Below are positions 55,549 through 63,894 of a stretch of DNA of 64,000 bases, piece after piece (the stretch's first letter is position 1; the number at the start of each line of letters is the position of its first letter). Position numbers and translations under genes: made by a program. Origin of the DNA: Acidovorax sp. SUPP3334 (lineage in GTDB: Bacteria; Pseudomonadota; Gammaproteobacteria; Burkholderiales; Burkholderiaceae_C); the NCBI RefSeq assembly GCF_030159055.1, contig NZ_BQXQ01000014.1, positions 51,257-115,256 of the forward strand. Reading direction: 5' to 3'. The notes under the pieces are model-generated. The model saw only the letters and a list, made by a program, of their open reading frames with translations. It was not told where the DNA came from and made no database searches.

Positions 55549-55652
55549 GTTTTTTCTAGCTCGCTTTGCGGGCAATTGTGCATGCGTCCATGGATGTCCA
55601 AGTGCGTTGGCGGCCATGGCAGTGGTTCGGACTTGCCCTGAAGCTCATGCAT
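55545..55652 (-). CDS. Possible 35-residue ORF linking the AP2 gene to the next gene
   Basis: ATG 55652 overlaps the AP2-gene stop (ATGCATGA), and its own stop overlaps the next start (ACATGA). The peptide MHELQGKSEPLPWPPTHLDI continues to SELEKT. The double overlap suggests translational coupling, but the ORF is short and could be chance. Confidence 0.3.
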   Translation of the reverse strand: MHELQGKSEPLPWPPTHLDIHGRMHNCPQSELEKT

Positions 55653-56694
55653 TTGTGCGAAGTCTGGCCGGCGGTGCGCTCTGCCACTCCAGGCATTTGT
55701 CATCGGCGCGGGCGCGTGCTCCATCCTCCCCATACCGCGCCACGCTGTAGGTGGCGCTGCGCTGCTGACCGTCGTCGGGAAAGCGATAGATCACCTGCCA
55801 GTAGGCCAGAGGACGCCCATCGGAGCGAGCGTGCTGAATCTTGCGCTCCACGCTGCAGATGGGCTTGCGGCTCTGACTATGTTTCTTCCTCTTCCCATCC
55901 CTGACCAATCGGGCGGGCGGGCTGCGGCTCCACGCGGCATGCTGGTCAAAGGCCATTTGCCTGGCACCGTCTTCCCCGAACCGCGTGACCGAATAGGTGC
56001 GCCTCACGACCATCTTGTCCGGCCAGCGGTATTCCGCGCCCCAGGTGGGCGTCTCCAGCCAACTGCCGTCAGGGCGTTGTCTGCGAAACAGGAAGCGAAA
56101 CACCCCCGGCACATCGCTGCTGTGGTTCAGCACGGCCACGAACACAGAGGGCGGCACCACCACATCCGTCACCACATGCTCGGGCGCCAGTTCCAGAGCG
56201 GGGTCGCATGGCGGGCGTATGGTTTTCCGGTCCACGACCAAGCGCAGCATCTGCTTGCGAGCCTGCAGTGCCAACTCGAATGCCTGGTCGTAACCATAGC
56301 GCTTGACGCTGAACGAGTTGGACATCGAGCGGCCATTCAGGACGATGCTGGCAACCCAGCGGCCGGGCGGTCGATCGTCATTCAGGCGTACACCGGGTAT
56401 TCCCGAATGGCTGTTGGCGCGCAAGATCACATGGCTCTCTCGCCTGCTCACCATCGCATGCTCACTGATCAGCTGGTTGCGATAGGCCAAGGCAGCCTCA
56501 ATGGCGGCCTCATTGCTGCCGTAGCGCTTGATCGAGAACGTTCGCGCAAATGACCGCCCGCGCCGGATCATGGAAACCCTCCACGCGATACCCCCAGCGG
56601 GAGATAACGAGCGGTAAATACCGTAAAAGCGATTCCTGGCTTTTTGAGGGCTCTCGATCAAAGAATCGTGCTGATTATTGAATTCTGAAAACAT
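55645..56694 (-). CDS. Protein with four AP2/ERF-like repeats
   Basis: A 349-residue protein of four diverged repeats of the AP2 type, each with a beta-sheet portion and a final S-x-x-RYG-x-x-x-A helix start: FARTFSIKRYGSNEAAIEAA (about 50-70), MSNSFSVKRYGYDQAFELAL (about 125-145), RRTYSVTRFGEDGARQMAFD (about 230-250) and RSATYSVARYGEDGARARAD (about 315-335). AP2 domains bind DNA; in bacteria they usually occur with HNH homing endonucleases or phage genes. No nuclease motif is present here. Likely a DNA-binding protein of mobile-element or phage origin. Divergent from vgrG. ATG 56694. Confidence 0.7.
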   Translation of the reverse strand: MFSEFNNQHDSLIESPQKARNRFYGIYRSLSPAGGIAWRVSMIRRGRSFARTFSIKRYGSNEAAIEAALAYRNQLISEHAMVSRRESHVILRANSHSGIPGVRLNDDRPPGRWVASIVLNGRSMSNSFSVKRYGYDQAFELALQARKQMLRLVVDRKTIRPPCDPALELAPEHVVTDVVVPPSVFVAVLNHSSDVPGVFRFLFRRQRPDGSWLETPTWGAEYRWPDKMVVRRTYSVTRFGEDGARQMAFDQHAAWSRSPPARLVRDGKRKKHSQSRKPICSVERKIQHARSDGRPLAYWQVIYRFPDDGQQRSATYSVARYGEDGARARADDKCLEWQSAPPARLRTNA

Positions 56695-56975
56695 TTTCTG
56701 TTTTTAATGCGAAAAATAACAGGCGTCAGAAGAAATTGGCAATCCTGAGCAACAAGACCAAAAAATACCGGGCAAATGCCACGGGCCGAGAGAATACAGA
56801 AAACTGACATGAATAGGCAAGCACAACATCACAGCCACCATACCGTTGCGAACAGTTGCAACAAATACGCGGGCACGCGCAGTGGCACAGCAAGTTACTG
56901 CTGCTAGCATCCCCGGCGCCATTCCAGCACGCGCCTCCTTATGCCTGCTCCATCGACTTTTGCCCCTCTTTTTCC
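56695..56975. other. AT-rich divergent promoter region before vgrG
   Basis: 281 bases with clearly lower GC than the surroundings, without a convincing gene. It must hold the promoters of the AP2-repeat gene (leftward) and of the vgrG operon (rightward). No sigma-54 or PIP box recognised. Confidence 0.5.
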
Positions 56976-59294
56976 ATGAGCCAACGCCGAACCAAGATCA
57001 ACACCCCTTTGGGTGAAACCCTGCAACTGCGCCAACTTCATGGTACGGAAGAACTCAGCAGGCTCTTTGCTTTCAACGTGCAGGTGATCAGCGACTCCAA
57101 AACGGTGGACCCCAAGGCGCTATTGGGCAAGTCGGCAACGGTCGAGGTGGAGACGGACGGCGGAGGTAAACGGTATCTCAATGGCGTGATTAGCCGCTTT
57201 GGAATGCGTGGGCAGGACGCATCCAAGTACAGCTATTTTTTGGAGATGCGTCCCTGGCTGTGGCTGGCTACGCGCAAAACGGATTTCAAGATATTCCAGA
57301 ACATGACCGTGCCCGACATCATTCGTGATGTGCTTGGCAAATACGGCGAGCCGATGGAGTTTCGGCTAACCAAGTCCTACCCGTCGGTGGAGTACCTCGT
57401 CCAATACTCCGAAAGCGACTGCAACCTGGTCTGCCGACTGGCCGAAGACCTGGGCATCTATTTTCACTTCAAACACACGAACGGCAGCCATACCCTGGTG
57501 TTCTGCGACGACACCGTAGGCTCGCACGAGCCCATGGCTGGGGGTGGCCTGCCGTTCTATCCCCCGGAGAAAGCGGCTGTCGCCCGAGAAGAAAACTTGG
57601 ACGATTGGGACTTCACGCAGGGATTGCAGTCGGGGAAGGCCGCGACGGACGACTTCGACTTCAAAAAACCCCGCGCCGACCTGACACACACGCGCAAGAT
57701 GCCACCGGGCCACGCGCACGACGGTTTTGAGACCTACGAGTTTCCAGGCCAATTCACGGAATACGCCGAAGGCGAGCACTACGCCAAGGTCCGCGTCGAA
57801 GAGCACATCGCCGCGCACGAGCGGGTAGCAGGCCAGGGCAATGCCAGAAACCTGGTGGGCGCCACAGGCTGCTTCATGACGCTGCGCAACTACCCGCGAG
57901 AAGACCAGAACGTGCAACACCTGCTGATCTCGGTCACCTACCACTTCACGGAGAACGTGCAGGTCAGCGATTCCAGCATCGGTTCTACACAGCGCTTTGC
58001 CATCGAGGCATTGCCCACCACGCGGGCGTTCAGGCCCGCGCGCATCACGCCCAAGCCGCGCACGCAGGGCTTGCAGACGGCCTGGGTGGTCGGCCCGCCC
58101 GGGGAAGAAATCTATTGTGACAAGTACGGCCGCGTCAAAGTGCAGTTCCACTGGGACCGCATCGGCGCCATGGACGAGAACTCCAGTTGCTGGATGCGGT
58201 TCTCCAGCAGTTGGGCAGGGTCGAACTTCGGAGCCATTGCCATACCGCGCATCCGCATGGAAGTGCTGGTGGACCACATCGACGCCAACCCTGACCGGCC
58301 CATCATCGTGGGCGTGGTCTACAACGCCGACAACATGCCCCCATGGAGTCTGCCCGGCAACGCCACGCAAAGCGGTATCAAGACCCGATCAAGCAAAGGC
58401 GGGGCCGCTGGACCTGGCCTGAAGAACGGTGCAGGCGACGCCAACGCCCTGCGGTTTGAAGACAAGGCAGGGCAGGAGCAACTGTGGCTGCACGCGCAAA
58501 AGGATCAGCTCATCGAGGTCGAAAATGACGAAGCCCACTGGGTGGGTCGTGACCGGGAAAAGACCATCGACCGGGACGAGACCAACCACATCCAGCGCGA
58601 CCGCACCGAGACCGTGGACCGTAACGAGAAGATCACCGTGCACGGCTGGCGCACGGAAGAAGTCGATGGCGACGAGACCATCACCGTCCACAGCAACCGG
58701 GCGGAACGCGTGGATCACAACGAGGCCGTAGACATCGGCGACAACCAGACCTTCAAGATCGGTATCAACCGCACCAAGACGGTGGGCAAGAACGAGAAGG
58801 ACAAGATCGGCAGCAACTGGTCCATCAAGGTGGGCAAGTTCAAGACCGAGACCATCGGCATCGCCTACATGCAGAACGTGGGGGTGGGGCGTATGGAGAA
58901 CGTGGGCGTGGCCTACAACCTGAACGTGGGCGCAGTCATGGCCACGCTGGTCGGCAAGACGCAGACCACAAAGGTCGGCAGTGACCAGAGCACCACGGTG
59001 GGGACGAAATACACACTGACCGTCGGGGGCGGCGGTGGTGCCGGGGCTGGTGGTGGTGCGGCGGGAGCAGGAGGGGCGAAGAATATCGTGGCGCCATCCG
59101 GGGGCCAAGGAAATGGCGCGGGCGGCGGCAACCAGTCCAACATCACCATGGAGGCGGAAAGCATCACCCTGCAGGTGGGGCGAAGCGTCATGGTGATGAA
59201 GGCCGACGGCACCATCACCATCAATGGCAAGACCGTGGACGTGGTGGGCAGCGAACACATGGGACTGGAGTCCAAGCGCATTGACATCAATTGA
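56976..59294 (+). CDS. vgrG: Type VI secretion spike protein VgrG
   Basis: A 772-residue VgrG. The gp27-like base includes LRQLHGTEELSRLFAFNVQV and YSESDCNLVCRLAEDLGIYF; the gp5-like OB region reads KYGRVKVQFHWDRIGAMDEN, then SSWAGSNFGAIAIPRIRMEV and NPDRPIIVGVVYN. Residues 510-690 are a long needle of repeated short strands (ETVDRNEKITV, ETITVHSNRAE, then VG-repeat TIGIAYMQNVGVG), followed by a Gly-rich stretch (TVGGGGGAGAGGGAA) and a DUF2345-like end. No added enzymatic C terminus. ATG 56976 is the natural start; the upstream frame is not coding. First gene of a five-gene operon carrying its cargo. The T6SS core genes are not in the window. Confidence 0.95.
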   Translation: MSQRRTKINTPLGETLQLRQLHGTEELSRLFAFNVQVISDSKTVDPKALLGKSATVEVETDGGGKRYLNGVISRFGMRGQDASKYSYFLEMRPWLWLATRKTDFKIFQNMTVPDIIRDVLGKYGEPMEFRLTKSYPSVEYLVQYSESDCNLVCRLAEDLGIYFHFKHTNGSHTLVFCDDTVGSHEPMAGGGLPFYPPEKAAVAREENLDDWDFTQGLQSGKAATDDFDFKKPRADLTHTRKMPPGHAHDGFETYEFPGQFTEYAEGEHYAKVRVEEHIAAHERVAGQGNARNLVGATGCFMTLRNYPREDQNVQHLLISVTYHFTENVQVSDSSIGSTQRFAIEALPTTRAFRPARITPKPRTQGLQTAWVVGPPGEEIYCDKYGRVKVQFHWDRIGAMDENSSCWMRFSSSWAGSNFGAIAIPRIRMEVLVDHIDANPDRPIIVGVVYNADNMPPWSLPGNATQSGIKTRSSKGGAAGPGLKNGAGDANALRFEDKAGQEQLWLHAQKDQLIEVENDEAHWVGRDREKTIDRDETNHIQRDRTETVDRNEKITVHGWRTEEVDGDETITVHSNRAERVDHNEAVDIGDNQTFKIGINRTKTVGKNEKDKIGSNWSIKVGKFKTETIGIAYMQNVGVGRMENVGVAYNLNVGAVMATLVGKTQTTKVGSDQSTTVGTKYTLTVGGGGGAGAGGGAAGAGGAKNIVAPSGGQGNGAGGGNQSNITMEAESITLQVGRSVMVMKADGTITINGKTVDVVGSEHMGLESKRIDIN

Positions 59295-59302
59295 GACGCG
59301 AG

Positions 59303-60592
59303 ATGAGTTTGCTCCATAAAGAAAATGCGCCTGCAGTGCACGATTCAGCCATCGTCACTAAGCACTTTGAGGATGCCGCCCAAGGCACGGCTGGTCGCAC
59401 CATTCCTGATGTACCGCTGGCGGTTCACATCAATCACACGCCATTTCCAAGCCAGTATTTTCAAAGCGTGGATCAGCATGGCGAGGTCTTTCACGTAGTG
59501 GTGCTGCGTGTGACTTACGACATGCACCGGACACTCCCGGACGGCTGTCTGGCCTATGCGGCGCCGCAGACCCCACTTGAAGCACAAGATGTGTGGTCTG
59601 GTGCGGTCAACGAGAGCAGTCCTTTATGGGAGAGTGACTTCGCACCCTACAAACCCAAATGCGACGTGCTGGTCGTCAACGCTGTCAGTCGCCCTCCACC
59701 AGAACATCTCGACGCGGAGCGCTGGCCTTGCGGCATCGCACTTCAGTGGGTAGGTGATGATGGGGAAAAACAAACCTGGAGCAAGAGCCTTACTGTCACC
59801 GGTCCGCGACAGTTTGGGTTGATCAGCCTTTCAGCTCCAGCGCATACCGATGAAGTAGCAATCGACTGGTGCAATGGCTTTGGCGGACAGATCAAGCGCC
59901 CGCACACTGCCGAAATCCGCCCAGATGGAAGTGTGAAAAAAGCTGCAGGCAGCGTCCGATGGGACGTCGATGAGCGCAATCCTGTCGGCGTAGGTTTCAA
60001 CAAGGCTATGGGACAGCCGGGACCGCAACTGGAGTTGATGCAGCAGCATTACACCGCTGGATTTGGACAGGATGACTATCCCCCCGTCGGCTTGAGTGCG
60101 CTTGGTAAGGCATGGCTTCCCCGAAGGCTTTTGGCGGGGACGTACGACGAGGCCTGGCTCAAGGAGCAGTGGCCCCTACCGCCTTTGGACTTTGACGACG
60201 CGTATTGGAATTGCGCACCACAGGATCAACAAGTGGACTATCTCGCGCCAAGTACGCAGTTGACACTGGTGAACCTTTATCCACCGCGGGATGTGAGCGA
60301 CGCGGGCAACTCTTGGGTTCAGTCATGGGGAGGTCGCTTGCCCAGCCACCAGCTATCGCTGAGGCTTGCCCTGCGCATTGGTGGTGAAAGACTTGTCCAC
60401 GACTCCGACATGGCACTGGACACGCTGGTTGTGGACCTTGCCAGTCAAAAGATCTACGCCACCTTCCGCCACGCCATTGCAAATTCCGCCTTGCAGGAAC
60501 AAAAGATTGAAGGGTTGGAGACATGGGTTTCGCCTGCTGGCAGACCTTACGACGCCGTGCCTCCTGATGAGCTTTCATCGCTTGAGATATGA
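59303..60592 (+). CDS. DUF2169 T6SS adaptor/chaperone
   Basis: A 429-residue DUF2169 protein, a family that loads effectors onto PAAR-like tips. Typical stretches are VVVLRVTYDM, ESDFAPYKPKCDVLVVNAVS, WCNGFGGQIKRP, NPVGVGFNK and GLSALGKAWLPRRLLAGTYD. Starts nine bases after vgrG. The neighbouring DUF4150 protein and nuclease should be its clients. Confidence 0.92.
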   Translation: MSLLHKENAPAVHDSAIVTKHFEDAAQGTAGRTIPDVPLAVHINHTPFPSQYFQSVDQHGEVFHVVVLRVTYDMHRTLPDGCLAYAAPQTPLEAQDVWSGAVNESSPLWESDFAPYKPKCDVLVVNAVSRPPPEHLDAERWPCGIALQWVGDDGEKQTWSKSLTVTGPRQFGLISLSAPAHTDEVAIDWCNGFGGQIKRPHTAEIRPDGSVKKAAGSVRWDVDERNPVGVGFNKAMGQPGPQLELMQQHYTAGFGQDDYPPVGLSALGKAWLPRRLLAGTYDEAWLKEQWPLPPLDFDDAYWNCAPQDQQVDYLAPSTQLTLVNLYPPRDVSDAGNSWVQSWGGRLPSHQLSLRLALRIGGERLVHDSDMALDTLVVDLASQKIYATFRHAIANSALQEQKIEGLETWVSPAGRPYDAVPPDELSSLEI

Positions 60593-60625
60593 CCAGTACG
60601 GTGGCGTGTGCCGCCACACAAACAA

Positions 60626-60988
60626 ATGGCTGACGAAAAATTTACCGCCAAGGATTCACAGTTTGTACTCGTGTGCATGGCGCCCGATGTCTGTTGGACA
60701 CCGATCGGCAAGAAGGTTGTTCCTATTCCCTATGCGATTGCGCACAGCATGGACCAGGCGCAGCAATGTTCCAGGAACGTGTTTGTAGAAGGCAAACCCG
60801 CTTACTTGCATGCCAACAGCTATGTGGACAACGTACGAGGAGATGAGCCAGGCACAAAGGGTGGCGTAGTGACCGGCGTTAACATGAAAGTGAGCCACAG
60901 TCTGCAACACAGCCCCAGCGTGTTCGTCAATGGCAAGCCTGCAGTGCGCACGGGAGACAAGGTTTACATGAACACGCGCAAGCCATGA
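60626..60988 (+). CDS. DUF4150 PAAR-like protein
   Basis: A 120-residue DUF4150 (PAAR-like) tip protein: VCMAPDVCWTPIGKKVVPIP, SRNVFVEGKPAYLHANSY and a final VNGKPAVRTGDKVYMN. It caps the VgrG needle and links to the nuclease, whose start overlaps its stop in ATGA. ATG 60626 is chosen over GTG 60608. Here PAAR and toxin are separate proteins, while in many related loci they are fused. Confidence 0.9.
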   Translation: MADEKFTAKDSQFVLVCMAPDVCWTPIGKKVVPIPYAIAHSMDQAQQCSRNVFVEGKPAYLHANSYVDNVRGDEPGTKGGVVTGVNMKVSHSLQHSPSVFVNGKPAVRTGDKVYMNTRKP

Positions 60989-61992
60989 GTCCACCCAAGC
61001 CCCAAAAGCCACGGGCGCCGCCCAAACCTGCCACGTCGTCACCTGAGCCTGTTGCGCAGACTTCAAGCTCTGCACCCACGCAGTCCGCAAAAGTCAAACC
61101 TGCCAACGATCGGCCACCTGCCAGTGCCAACACCACGGGGAAGATACTTCCAAAAACCGAGCCCAACCCCGCAGGCGCAGCCGCCAAGGCGAAGCCGCGG
61201 ACAAAGGCTGAGCGCGACCGCGATATCGCCCATCATGAACAAGAGCGTAAAGACGCTTTGAAGCGTGGTGACAAAAAGGCCGCGGAGGATGCTGACCTCA
61301 AAATTGCCCAAGTGATGGATGAGCCCAAGACGTTGGGCGACGTGGCCGGTGAAGCCGGCGGAATCATCGGCACGATCCTGGGTGCACTTGGCAGCGGAAA
61401 AGGCGGGCGTGGCGGTTCGAGGGGCACGGCACCTGCCAAGCCACAGCCGTCCAAACCTCCTGCGCCTGCTCATCCCCCACCGCCTTCGGCTCTCGCCAAG
61501 CCGGCCCCTGCCAATGGAGGCGGAGGGCTCTACAGCACAGGAAAAGCGCGATATCCCAAGCACAAATGTGAGCTGCTGAAATACAAGGACATGCTATGCA
61601 AGGGGGAAAAGCACCATGTGGTGCCTGACTACACCTTGCGCACGGGAACGTCCAAGCAAAAGCATGAGCCCAGCACCCGTATTCCAGGAACCCCCGGCTA
61701 TGACGATGGGCTGGTCATCTGCATCAGTGCCGAGGAGCATCGGGGACTGCACAAGACGGTGGACCAGAAGATTCAAGGCGCTGCCAGCCCCAACGGCACC
61801 ATCAGCGCTGGAAAGACCAAGGAGATCAGTGCGACGGAGGCAGCCAAGAAGTCTGGTTGCAATCCCAAGAACATCAAGAAGCAGCTTGATAGAAAAATGA
61901 AGACTTCGGATGACGCTTTGTTGCGGGGAGTGAAGGACTCTCGCAAGGTGACTGATGAGATAAGACAGATCCTAAATGGCGGAAAGATGTGA
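60985..61992 (+). CDS. Putative T6SS nuclease effector with HH-type motif
   Basis: A 335-residue protein. Residues 1-75 are Pro/Lys/Ala/Ser-rich and disordered, 75-105 a charged helix, then a Gly-rich hinge (GGIIGTILGALGSGKGGRGG) and a second Pro-rich linker. The toxin part (about 180-335) has GEKHHVVPDYTLRTG (His210, His211) and AEEHRGLHKTVDQKI (His252, His256), arranged like the metal site of His-Me-finger (HNH/GHH) nucleases. No signal peptide. It follows the PAAR-like gene with overlapping codons, and a large downstream gene overlaps its stop. Nuclease activity is inferred from motif and context; the exact family is not recognised. Confidence 0.7.
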   Translation: MSPPKPQKPRAPPKPATSSPEPVAQTSSSAPTQSAKVKPANDRPPASANTTGKILPKTEPNPAGAAAKAKPRTKAERDRDIAHHEQERKDALKRGDKKAAEDADLKIAQVMDEPKTLGDVAGEAGGIIGTILGALGSGKGGRGGSRGTAPAKPQPSKPPAPAHPPPPSALAKPAPANGGGGLYSTGKARYPKHKCELLKYKDMLCKGEKHHVVPDYTLRTGTSKQKHEPSTRIPGTPGYDDGLVICISAEEHRGLHKTVDQKIQGAASPNGTISAGKTKEISATEAAKKSGCNPKNIKKQLDRKMKTSDDALLRGVKDSRKVTDEIRQILNGGKM

Positions 61993-63668
61993 TGAATAAA
62001 AATGACCTGCACAGGACCATGCAGTCCGCAGTTTTGGTAGATCAAATGTTCGTGCTGATCGTCGAGTCTCTGGACAATTTTGATCATTCCGGAGTTGTCT
62101 CTACCTTTACGCCTTTGCTGAAGCCAGCTGCGCCGTGGACCACTCAATTAATTGAGAATTGGGACATGTGTAGTGCATGCATTTGGCATTTTGACAATAT
62201 GGACTTTCGATGCATATTGAGCGAAGAAGGCCAAGTCAACATCTATGGCCCAGGCGGCAAGCCAGACCGCACGTTCCAAATCCCAGACGCTGGGGTTTTT
62301 CGCCCCGGCGCGGCGGGCTACGGCTACGTCAACCGCATCCGCGCCATCGGCCAAGGCCTGTACGTATGCGGGGCCAACCGGCAGGTTTATCGGTATCAGC
62401 CTGGAGAGCGCAATCCGCTGTCCGGTCAATTCGTTGATGTAGCGGGCGCCATGCGCCAACCCCCGTTGGGCAAGGCACCATCACAGCAAGGGCCGGAGTT
62501 CAGCGCCTGGGCTGACAAAGACATCGTGATGTTCAACGACATCGCGGGTACGAGCGAACAGGACATCTATGCAGTTGGCGACCAGACAGCCCACTTCGAT
62601 GGGCAGGTTTGGCGACCCATTGCCCTGCCGGTAATCAATGAGACCATGCACGTCGTCAAGGTGTTTGATGCCCAGCGTGTATTGATTGGGGGCAGCAACG
62701 GCTACCTGTTCATGGGCAATGCGCGCGAGGGGTTTCGAAACATCAGCCATCTGGACGACAACGCGACCATTACAGGGCTGGAATGGTTCGATGATCGACT
62801 GTTCGTAGCGACGGACAAGGGGATCTTTACCTATGAGCCACAAAGCCAGCGCCTGCAAAGATTTGCCACAGGCCTAGAACCTGAACTGCAGGATGCCCAC
62901 TTGCTGGAGGCCAAGGATGGGGTGCTATGGAGTTTCGGCTACAAGGACTTGGCTTATTGGGACAGTGCGGATGGCAACCGTCTTTGGGTGCGGGTACACC
63001 ATCCGGACAATGCGCGTATCGGGCAAGCGCAAGCGCGTCCTGCAGCTTCCACGGTTGCGCTTGCGCAGCAGCAAACAGAGAATGCTGCGCAGGCCAGCGT
63101 ACTGGCACTGCCCGCATGGCTGGAGCAGACCCCCAAAGCGCAGGGCGGTGCTGCAACCCGCGGACTGCCCGACATCGCCGCGCTGCTGGCCCTGGTGGGT
63201 CATAGTGGAGTCGGTGGGCGCATCCTGGATTTGCTACAACCTTATGGAGCACAGCCTGCAGAGTTGCTGCAGATCAACCGCAAACAACGGTACAGCGTCA
63301 GTTTGCCCAAGCTGGGCCTGACGCTCGTCATGCAATACAAAGGGCCCAAGCAAAGCCAGGAGCAGGCGATTGGCCAACCAGCGCATTGGGCCTTGGCCGA
63401 GATCGCGTTGCTGGCTGTCGGCAATTGGCCTTGGAGCGGTCCTTGGCCCGGTGGACTGGATCCTTCACAGCCTGCAATCCTTGAGCAGGCACGAGGGATC
63501 TGGGGTCACGAAACCACGAGCCAGGGTTTGCATACCAGTTTCTTTGTCGATGGCAGCTACGGCGCGCAGTGGGTGATCGAGCTTGAGCTAACCCCGCAGT
63601 TGCAACGCCTCAAGCATCTGAAAGTCATGCACTTGGGCGAGTATTTGCCGTGGCAGGCGAGCGTATGA
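61992..63668 (+). CDS. Putative beta-propeller immunity protein of the nuclease effector
   Basis: A 558-residue cytoplasmic protein (no signal peptide) whose first 300 residues show repeating beta-propeller-like blades: GYGYVNRIRAIGQGLYVCGA, DIYAVGDQTAHFDGQVWRPI, VLIGGSNGYLFMGNAREGF, LEWFDDRLFVATDKGIFTYE. The second part (about 380-558) is different, with LPDIAALLALVGHSGVGGRI and a beta-rich end. ATG 61992 shares one base with the toxin stop. Last gene of the operon, the usual place for immunity genes; cytoplasmic location fits protection from a nuclease. The size is unusual for an immunity protein, so it may have another role. Confidence 0.6.
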   Translation: MNKNDLHRTMQSAVLVDQMFVLIVESLDNFDHSGVVSTFTPLLKPAAPWTTQLIENWDMCSACIWHFDNMDFRCILSEEGQVNIYGPGGKPDRTFQIPDAGVFRPGAAGYGYVNRIRAIGQGLYVCGANRQVYRYQPGERNPLSGQFVDVAGAMRQPPLGKAPSQQGPEFSAWADKDIVMFNDIAGTSEQDIYAVGDQTAHFDGQVWRPIALPVINETMHVVKVFDAQRVLIGGSNGYLFMGNAREGFRNISHLDDNATITGLEWFDDRLFVATDKGIFTYEPQSQRLQRFATGLEPELQDAHLLEAKDGVLWSFGYKDLAYWDSADGNRLWVRVHHPDNARIGQAQARPAASTVALAQQQTENAAQASVLALPAWLEQTPKAQGGAATRGLPDIAALLALVGHSGVGGRILDLLQPYGAQPAELLQINRKQRYSVSLPKLGLTLVMQYKGPKQSQEQAIGQPAHWALAEIALLAVGNWPWSGPWPGGLDPSQPAILEQARGIWGHETTSQGLHTSFFVDGSYGAQWVIELELTPQLQRLKHLKVMHLGEYLPWQASV

Positions 63669-63697
63669 GATCCGTGCCCCAGCTTCCCGGACGCTTT

Positions 63698-63775
63698 GCC
63701 CAGCCCTTGTGTTTGTGCATGAAGGCGATGTAGTGCGCTTCATCATTTGGGCAAACGATTCGGCAAGGGCTGGGC
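63698..63775. repeat. Nested inverted repeats after the T6SS operon
   Basis: GCCCAGCCCTTG and CAAGGGCTGGGC form a perfect 12-bp outer stem 54 bases apart; inside, GTTTG pairs with CAAAC and ATGAAG with CTTCAT in nested order. The pattern suggests a long hairpin RNA or the end of a mobile element. No T-run follows on the plus strand. Confidence 0.5.
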
Positions 63776-63823
63776 ACACTGGCTCCATCTATGCAAGCGC
63801 GGCTAAAGTCCCAATGCCAGTCA

Positions 63824-63845
63824 GTTACTCATAAGTCAGCAACTT
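63824..63845 (+). repeat. Left terminal inverted repeat of the IS630-family element
   Basis: GTTACTCATAAGTCAGCAAC plus TT matches both ends of the small element at 54680-54786 (18 of 22 bases to each), and lies 50 bases before the transposase start codon. Confidence 0.65.
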
Positions 63846-63894
63846 AGAGAACACTCTCTTGCGCAGAGCGGCCATCGGTGCTTTCATTGACGGC

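Noticed and set aside
63698..63775. Integron attC site
   Set aside because: The inverted-repeat layout is suggestive, but the RYYYAAC and GTTRRRY core sites are absent and no integrase is nearby.
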